Positions 56,476 to 64,000 of a stretch of DNA of 64,000 nt are shown here, in pieces; the first letter of the stretch is position 1, and every line of letters begins with the position of its first letter. A program made the translations under genes and the position numbers. The DNA comes from Adiantum capillus-veneris. Lineage: Eukaryota > Streptophyta > Polypodiopsida > Polypodiales > Pteridaceae. The DNA is taken from contig CM043966.1 in NCBI GenBank assembly GCA_014529385.2, positions 38,572,537 to 38,636,536 on the forward strand, in the 5' to 3' direction. The notes beneath the pieces are model-generated. The model ran no database searches, was not told the origin of the DNA, and saw only the letters and a list, made by a program, of their open reading frames with translations.

Positions 56476-58480
56476 TGTCGAGAAATTTGCGGTCTTGCCA
56501 GGAAAGCACGGGGCTTATGGCTGTGAGAGTTTGTGAGAGAACTCAACAAAAACTATATGAAGGAGTTAAACCATAGATGCCATGAAGACTAGGGTTTGGA
56601 AAGAAGTGCAATCAAAGAAGACTCGCTCTTTCTCTCTTGCACTCACACACACAAAGAAAGAACACAAAAGAGAATGTCAAAACAATACGAAAATGAAAAC
56701 ATCAAGGCTATGGTCATATCGTATCATGGGTAATATGAAAGGATTAACAGATGAGTTAATGGCATTCAATCTTGGCTGGCCAAATAGGCTACGAATTGTT
56801 CTTTGGAATTGTAGTTTTGTGCTTACCATGATATATATATTTTGTCTAGTGATTGGGATTAATTGTGTGTACAAATCCTCTTGGTTCATAGCAAGATAAC
56901 TACGCTTACGTCAAAAGAAAGGTTATAGTCTATGAGAGGTAGTATGATGGGATCCGGTGATAGAAGTATTTCATTAAGCCTTGCTGGGCCAAAGAGAAAC
57001 ACTATACGTTGTTGAAAGTGTATTTTACGGCTAATCCATACGTTAATTCTAATAGATCGTACAGAGTGAAAGCGATAGAAATGATCATCATGTGGGTTAT
57101 TCATCTAGGATAGTATGTGAGAAATGTAGATATGAGAGAAGTGAAGAGATGAGAAGTTTCCCTCCCAAGCCCTATTCTTGCCCGTAGGCAATAAGGATAC
57201 TGCGGGGAGAGATGTACCTGTTGAAAAGAGAACCTAGAATTTACAGATAGGATGAATTATGAAGAATGAGAGAGATAGGTTTGCTTAAGGAGATGAGATT
57301 AGATACATATATATATGTTGGATTAGAGATGAAAAAGAAAACAACAAGAAATCAAGAAAACATCAATGTAGAACACATCTTACTTGACAAACCCTTCGGC
57401 ACCATTATTGATGGAGAGAGAAGAAGAGTGGATAATTCCATTTTGATGGATACATCAAGTGCAAGACCTTCTTTGATTAGAGTTGATCTTCCAAGGTTAG
57501 CTTGTTGCAAGAATGGCTAGTCTCCCTCTAGGAGAAAGTGTAGGCTTGGGCTTATGTTAATGGCTAAGTACAATTAGGCATTACTACTCACTCCCTCAAG
57601 AATTCCTCTCATCAATGGCTTGAATGCTTGAGTTACTTTTCAAGGAAGAAGAGGTCCCCTTTTATAGGTGAAGGGAACCCCCAAGGGTTTACACAAGAAG
57701 AGAGGAGCCAGTGTGAATAGGAATTGGAAAAGTTGGAAATGAGCTGTCCCTGCATGATGTGGGCAGACTGGGTTCCAGTATTTTGATCATATCTCCTCAA
57801 CTGTGGCTCCAAATAAAAAAGTAAAAATATGGGAAGAAACTTCAGCTCATTAGCTACGATTTTCATTTGAAAATCATTTTCCAATTTGGATTGGAACCTT
57901 GTGTAAAAAATTCATCAAAATAGGGTCCATTTCTGGCAGCAAAAGTCTTCCCGTGGTCCCCTTAGGCTAGACTTTCATTTAATTCCAAAAGACACCTCAT
58001 GCCATATGAAAGCATGACATTGCTCCTTGACAAAGTTTTGTAATCATGCTTGCAATAATGCATTAAAATAAGTGTATCTTTGAAATCATGCCACCTAGTG
58101 TCCCACTAGGATTTGATTCCCTCCTAGTAGCTATTTAAAAAGAAATATAAGAAAAATATAAAAAATACATAGAATATATATATATTGTAGTTTACCCTAG
58201 ATATAGGATCTAGCTAGGGTGTGATATGATAATGAGATAGTAGAAATGAAGAATCAATGCTTTTTGCCCCAAGTTAAAGAGGTGGAGCTATTGAGATTTT
58301 CCCATAGTATTTTCTGATGGTAAAGTAAGGATAGGTTACCCTTGAGAAAAATAATAGGATGAGATAGAAGGCTTATTATTATACTTAAATATGCATATGT
58401 ACATTATAGGAAAGATAATTATGTATCTAAAAAGTTACAAGATAGATCTTGTAGCATGCGTTTCCACTATGTACGTGTCA
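56476..58480 (-). mobile_element. 5' LTR (right copy) of the inner minus-strand Ty3/gypsy element
   Basis: 2005 bp, TGTCGAG...GTGTCA. Partner of 48674-50678. Near-identity of the two copies at equal length shows this is the youngest large insertion recognised in the window. It contains the promoter for the minus-strand genes, so the element is complete in structure (LTR-gag-protease-pol-LTR). Confidence 0.95.
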
Positions 58481-60217
58481 TAGCACGACATCGTGTGAGT
58501 ACATTTACTAGTACCACATGTGTACTTTGTGTTGGCTCCTCAATAACCTCAATTGAATTCAATGGCGTGATCTTTGGTGCATTTGAATTATTCGGACATT
58601 GGGCAATCAAATGATCTATGCCAGATCGATTACACATGAGTACCGGCATTGTAAATGTGCTCGCTTGATTGGTTTGCATTAGTGTGGCATTCTTTTGTAA
58701 TCTAATAGAACTTTTGGCTACACGATGTGGAACCCCACACTCATACCAATGAAGAGGTGGTCTCTTGCCAGCATAATTAATATTTTGGCCTCTTGCCGCA
58801 AGAGCAACTACTTGATGAACACGTTTGACTTGTCTCCAATAGTCCTACATGTGATATTGTGGACTTTCTTCAAGTGCATCAATCCCATAGGCAATATTAG
58901 GGTCTATATCTTCCTCACAACCTTCCAAACAAGAAATAGATAACTCACAACCCACTTGATTAAAATAAGTGATTCTTGGATTTGGTAGTTGTGGTCCTAG
59001 CACTGGAGGTGGTAAGGGTGTTGCTTGAACAACATTTTGGGCCCTAGGGACCATGTGTTGTGACATTTGTTCAAGAGGTGGGGCCGGCATCAATGCCAAC
59101 ACTCGAGGTGTGTCCATCCCTGCTAAGGTTCATCTATTGGCCATCGCACGTTTAAATACTATGAAATCCTTGGCTTGATGACCATACCTACCACAAGAAT
59201 TGCAATTACCATTAAATTCTACTCTAAATGTAGGGAATTCACTGGTACTATGTGAACCATAGAAAACTCAACACCACTGTTGCTCCCTTCTTGGATACAT
59301 ATGGTTTTTTTGTGGAGCACGATTGTCTCTAAGACTCTCTTGAATGGCCTTTGTGAGATTTGAGAAATTCATCTAAGATATATATGGCTCTTTATCAATA
59401 GGCTTTAGGGTCACTGGCTCATGCCCCAATGCTTGCAAGCTAGTAGATTTAGGCTCAACAGACACTCTTTCTCTTTGAATCATTAAATTGTCCTCCTGTT
59501 TGATAGCATTGGTGGTGACTACTTCCCAAGTGGTGATTCCTCTAATGACTAGGCCATTGTAGATATCCTCATGTCATAATCCCCTAATGAATCTATCGAG
59601 CAATTGATTATTATTTAAGCGCACATTTGGATTACATCGAGATTCAAATGCTTCAAGCGACTAATAAAGTTCCTCACCGACTCTCCTTCCTCTTGTTGGG
59701 CTTTCTGAAGTTGGGATGCTACACCCTCTCGTATGTACTCTTTCAAGAACAGTCTCCTAAGAGTAGGGTAAATCGTTTTCTCTTCCGCCCTTAGGGTTCT
59801 ATATCAATCCACAGCCTTCCCACTCAAGGTTAGGCTTAAAGAATTTCTCTTATGCAGGTCATTGTGTTCTTTTAGGGAATCGCATATTTGTTCAAATACT
59901 TCGATATGATTTCTCATATCCCCATCCCCGCTAAATTTTTGTGTGAGCTTGGCTATTTGCACTGTATTACTTCTAGGCTCTCTATCCGGAGTGTTACGCA
60001 TATTTTCAGCAATGGATCGACCAATAGCTTGGGCAAAGGTTGCCAAGTCACCTAAGTGAGCAGGTATAGTGGGGACAGGTGCTCTCGAGACTGCATGTGG
60101 AATGGGGTTTGGCGTATATGTAGCCCTTGGGTCCCAAGTTGGGTTCGATGTTATGCCATGCGGTGGCCCAGAGTTCATATGTGTGGCCCTAGGCATAGCT
60201 GATGTCGGATGTGACAT
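58481..60217 (-). pseudogene. Gag of the minus-strand Tat/Athila-like element
   Basis: The open part 60217-59804 ends with a typical plant gag capsid start: LTQKFSGDGDMRNHIEVFEQ and LTLSGKAVD. Read on through stops, it continues with YPTLRRLFLKEYIREGV and EEGESVRNFISRLKHLNLDV. Towards 58640 a knuckle-like CNRSGIDHLIAQC remains with its first cysteine lost. The frame is cut at 58480 by the inserted element and continues in pieces beyond 48673. Stops at about 59801 and later show decay. Confidence 0.75.
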
Positions 60218-60268
60218 GCTAATGCTAGCTGGTAAGGTCCCATTGAAATAAGAGCTTGGGTGTTGTGG

Positions 60269-61528
60269 TCATGGAGCATAAGTTGTTGAAACAATGGGAG
60301 GGGTAGGAGCTACATGATCATGAGGACCCATATGTGCATATGATTGATACACACTTGTAGGTACTATTGCAGGCATTGAGTTACCATGTAGCGGTGCTTT
60401 ACTAAAAAATGAGGTCCAAGGCGTGTTTTTTGTCATGCCCATCACTAGGGTAGGCATGGTAGCCGTGGTGTCATCAAGAGAAAGATCAGTTGAACTTAGA
60501 AAGGTAAAGCTATCACTTGTGGTCTCAGATTGTACTGAGACAACATTTGGAGGATCCATCGGGCTTACCGAGGGAGTCTCCATTTGCAATAATGTTGGTT
60601 GCCTAGCCTTCCCTATATCAAAGAATCTCATGAGACCCATTGAAGGCATGTGGATCCCCTTGTTCTGCCTCTCCAGCTCAATAACCCTATGGATAACATC
60701 ACAAACCCTTTGTTGTTGATCCTCTACACTAGTAGCATCTGTTGTGGATTGTGGGACATCTAACCAACCCACGTGATAGGTGTGACCTGTGTATAGGTTG
60801 GTTAAAGTCTCCGTTTGTAGTTCATACTCCCAGTTTTCATTTAGAAACACTCCATCTAGGATTGAGGTGCTAGGGTGTCCTTTGAACTAGATGCAATGTG
60901 GCTTTCTATGGGTTAAATCTTAGTCATTTTGCTAATTCACGAGCACTTGATTGCTAGCCTAGCATGGATATTGACATAGGGGCTTTCACTTTTAACTATC
61001 TTCTTTGCTCTGCCTTGCATAGGCTCTCGATTTCCTTTTCCCTAGTTGCGATGATATATCGTTCAACCTCTTGCAATTCTGCAAGGCTTCTACCATCAGG
61101 TAATATAACGTTGGATGGGAATAACTCTGGAGAGTCAGGGGGTGCAGTGAGAATGGAGTATTCACATGCACACTCTCCAAGAGCATGGGGTCTACATTGT
61201 TCATGAATGGAAAATTTATTTCCCTACCCCCTTCATTCACATCGGTAGCTCCATGTTCGGAGCAAGTGGCTCTACTTAAAGTCTCCTTCAAGCCGCTAAG
61301 CATGCTCGGCCTGGACCGTGGGCCCATGGCATGCATGTGTTGGCTTGAACTATTGGGATTAGGCATTGGGTAACCTTTCATGACGTCATAGTCAGAGGAA
61401 GAGTCACTAGATGCAATATGTGGGTCTATAGTGGTACTACCTTGAGTTCCCGCTGAGGAGCCTAAGGTGGAGGAATAATGAGTGCCCACATAAACGGAGA
61501 CACTCTTTATGTGATCGTCCTCTAGCAC
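60269..61528 (-). pseudogene. N-terminal gag/leader ORFs of the minus-strand element
   Basis: Two minus-strand frames (61528-60992 and 60850-60269) rich in Ser, Thr, Pro, Met and His, with ERQNKGIHMPSMGLMRFFD and repeated THMN/HVAP-type wording. No domain recognised. Their place between the primer-binding site (62590) and the capsid start suggests a long N-terminal gag extension or a leader ORF. Confidence 0.45.
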
Positions 61529-61559
61529 ACGACCAAAGCATAGGTGCGTGTGACCCCAA

Positions 61560-62570
61560 AAGTGTTGGTGATCGCCCCTGAAGGTCGCTCACCTAGTTTT
61601 TTAAGTGTTTCAACCTAAATTTACTCTCGTTTTTTCTTTATGGTCCTTTTTTTTAACCAAGCCAAGGAATATGATGTGTGAAATCTGAAAATGAGCATCA
61701 TAGAGGGACATGTCATGCTTTACAACCCTCAATTTGGTTACGTAAAGCCCTTAAAATCCTAAAAATAGTATTTTCCTAGTCGGGGAGGAGGCTAGAATTA
61801 GTAAGTCCAAAGGTTGAGTGTCAACGAGATGGTGGAGGACTTGAGGAACTTGTCCCACATTCCCTCCCTTCACTTGAGGTCCTAGTATTTATATATATAG
61901 TAGTATGTATAATATATCATAAGACTAAGGACTAAGGCCTAGGCTCAAGCTAGGGCTCGGTCTTGGGGCTTGGGGAAGATCCTGATCTCTTCCTTTTAAA
62001 GTGAGATTTGTTAAAATTTTCTTTTTGGTCTCAAATTTTCGGAGCGTTTTTAAAAAAAAACACAAAAGAACTTTTTCAAAAAGATCTTTTTTCTGTGGAT
62101 AATATTCCCTCGTGGGCACTGAGCTCATGCGTGCACACAACAGCTCCTAGCAGCTCTGTCTAACCCGCCTGTAGCTAACACAACTAATTAGCACTAATTA
62201 CCTCTGCTCACACATTGTCTTACATGGTAAAATAGAGTAAACTATACACTATCTACACCAACTATTGCACACTATCTACGCTTCCTAACACAACAAAACT
62301 GCTAAGTCACAGAGTACTCAATCTACTCACTGTCTACTGCACATTACAGATTTACACTAACTAACAGATCTGCTAACACTTGCACCTTATAGAGGTTAGC
62401 AAATCTAACATCTGCACATTACAACACCTAACAGAGCTAACAAAAACCTGTTAAAACCTGTACATTGTAGTAATTTAACAGATCTAACATAGCTCAACAA
62501 AAACCAAAAAATAGATGAAAGAAAGGCTTCCAGAGGTAGCATTGAGTGCTTCTCAAGCTTAGCGCAAGGC
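61560..62570. other. Leader of the minus-strand element, no gene recognised
   Basis: AT-rich, with TAACA-rich stretches at 62170-62500. It lies between the primer-binding site and the first ORF of the minus-strand element. Confidence 0.4.
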
Positions 62571-62573
62571 AGT

Positions 62574-62590
62574 CCCTCACAATGGCGCCA
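62574..62590 (-). promoter_or_regulatory. Primer-binding site, TGGCGCC type
   Basis: On the minus strand TGGCGCCATTGTGAGGG, close to the TGGCGCC primer-binding sites typical of plant Tat/Athila elements. It fixes the 5' end of the internal region of the minus-strand element. Confidence 0.7.
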
Positions 62591-62594
62591 AAAA

Positions 62595-62827
62595 TGTGCA
62601 CTTTGCCACACATGTCGGAGGCTGGGAATTTGTTGTGCATTGTGTGCGAGCCTCGAAAGGCTGCAAGCACACAACTAGACAATCCTAGCAAGCTCAAAGA
62701 AACAATGGTGTGTCACTGACCACTCAATGATTCCGTCGTGAAGGATCATGTGCTGCAAAGAAGAAGGAGCCGCTGCCGATGCCGCGCTCAACCACCTCGC
62801 CACCGCTGATGCCACCACAATGCTCGA

Positions 62828-62888
<61 letters not shown>

Positions 62889-64000
62889 AGCACACGAAGG
62901 AGGGGAAGACAGAGGTAGAGCAAGAGCACTTCTTAGCTTGCACCTTAAAGAATGAGTATTTTTAGGTCAAATGGACCTTTTATAAGAGTTCGACCCATTC
63001 ACACATGGGCGCCCACAGTGGTCGGTCGTTGCAAAAGTACTGTAAAAATAAGATAAGTGGTGCGCCTCTCATCGGAGATCACCTACACACATATTGGACC
63101 GATATGCCCGGTCCATGATTCAATCAAATAAATAATAAGGCGTCCGTTGAAGGTGATAGGGTGTCCGTGAGGGTAACACATACACAAAGAGAATGGATTT
63201 GACAAAGACAAAGTGTAAGATATTGTTAGAGATGTAGACATGATTAAAGGGTACACATTCCGATTTGGCATAGTCTAAGAGAGAAGAGCAGAGAATCTTG
63301 CAAGTGAATGACCTAAAATCATAGCCCTAAACTCCACGGAACCCCTTCTTGTGAAGTTTGGTATTTAATTTATTATTTGAGTTTTGGATGTCAAAATTGG
63401 AAGCCCCTCTTACATCTAGTCCACTTTAGTACTTGAGTGGAGGACATCACTTATTGCACGTCCCATAAGGGTGAGTTCTCACTAGAGCTATTTACAAGCA
63501 TCCATAATGGCTTATTGAATAAAAAATCTAAAATAATGTGCAAAGGTAAAATGGCCGAGAGGGTTATTATTTGCCAACGCCTCCTTTTCAACTCCAAGAA
63601 TTCTAATCTACAAATCATCATCAACTTACTATTAGTAAAATAAAATAGTCAGCTCATAATTAACCATTATGCCAACTATCCCAATTGCAATTAACCACAG
63701 ACAACAAGAGGGTGTCCAATCTCGTAATATCCCTCCCACAAAGGATAGCAAATGTCCTCAATTGCTCAATAGAGAATCAACTAGACCGTGAGTGATGGAA
63801 AGTGTGGAGAAGGTCTGGGAAGTTGCGAAAAAACTTTTCAAACATCCATTTGGCATCCTCTCTAGGGTGGATTTTGAAAGTCAAAGGTAGCAGTTATGAA
63901 CCATGCCACTGCATGTGATGGTGGTCTCGGGATCAACTATTTGTGCAAGGATGAGCTGTTATTCTTGGTCTACAAGTGAAGGTGGATCCTCATAAATGTG
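62595..64000 (-). mobile_element. Probable 5' LTR of the minus-strand Tat/Athila-like element (outer border not defined)
   Basis: It starts at TGTGCACTTTGCC, four bases beyond the primer-binding site. It includes a (CA)n tract (62822-62884). The outer end cannot be set because no partner LTR was found; the element's 3' LTR would lie below about 41900 and was not seen. Nothing else recognisable occurs between 62885 and 64000. Confidence 0.35.
62822..62884. repeat. (CA)n microsatellite
   Basis: About 31 CA units. Confidence 0.95.

Overview
This window looks like nuclear DNA of a land plant with a large, repeat-rich genome. Evidence is spliceosomal introns of about 77-161 bp with GT..AG borders, plant-type Ty3/gypsy elements with initiator-Met and TGGCGCC primer-binding sites, tRNA-derived SINEs, long (GA)n/(CT)n/(CA)n tracts and one ABCG half-transporter. 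The gag and pol types suggest a fern, lycophyte or moss-grade plant rather than a flowering plant, but that is an inference. The only intact gene that looks like ordinary host coding sequence is the ABCG transporter at 16831-18960 (minus). Almost everything else is transposable elements, several nested in one another.

Layout. 1-6.1 kb: a decayed plus-strand Ty3/gypsy gag-pol. 6.9-7.5 kb: C-rich low-complexity DNA. 7.7-9.8 kb: an unidentified broken ORF region. 12.96-14.26 kb: a decayed second copy of the DNA transposase described below. 14.6-16.3 kb: a Ty3/gypsy fragment. 16.8-19.0 kb: ABCG gene. 20.2-21.2 kb: two SINE copies in opposite orientation. 22.3-41.5 kb: a Ty3/gypsy element (5' LTR, PBS, gag, protease, RT, polypurine tract, truncated 3' LTR) split inside gag by a 12.6-kb DNA transposon at 25300-37893. 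41.9-62.6 kb: a minus-strand Tat/Athila-like element, itself split by a well-preserved minus-strand Ty3/gypsy element with two 2005-bp LTRs (48674-58480).

The most unusual object is the 12.6-kb DNA transposon. Its 32-bp terminal inverted repeats match at 30 of 32 positions. Removing it restores the interrupted gag reading frame with no evident target-site duplication. It carries (i) a four-exon gene for a large RNase-H-like (DDE/D-type) transposase with a CxxC insertion; (ii) a histone H3-like ORF with a recognisable H3 amino-terminal tail and histone fold, followed by an acidic ORF; (iii) several spliced genes of unknown function on both strands; and (iv) four arrays of palindromic (hairpin) repeats that share one core, TTCGCTTGGTAYTGACC-like, and lie between the genes. 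The transposase and H3-like ORFs each contain one in-frame stop, so this copy is probably recently inactivated, or carries sequencing errors. The second transposase copy at 13-14 kb shows that the family is multicopy. A histone-bearing transposon with hairpin arrays is the main candidate for an undescribed system here.
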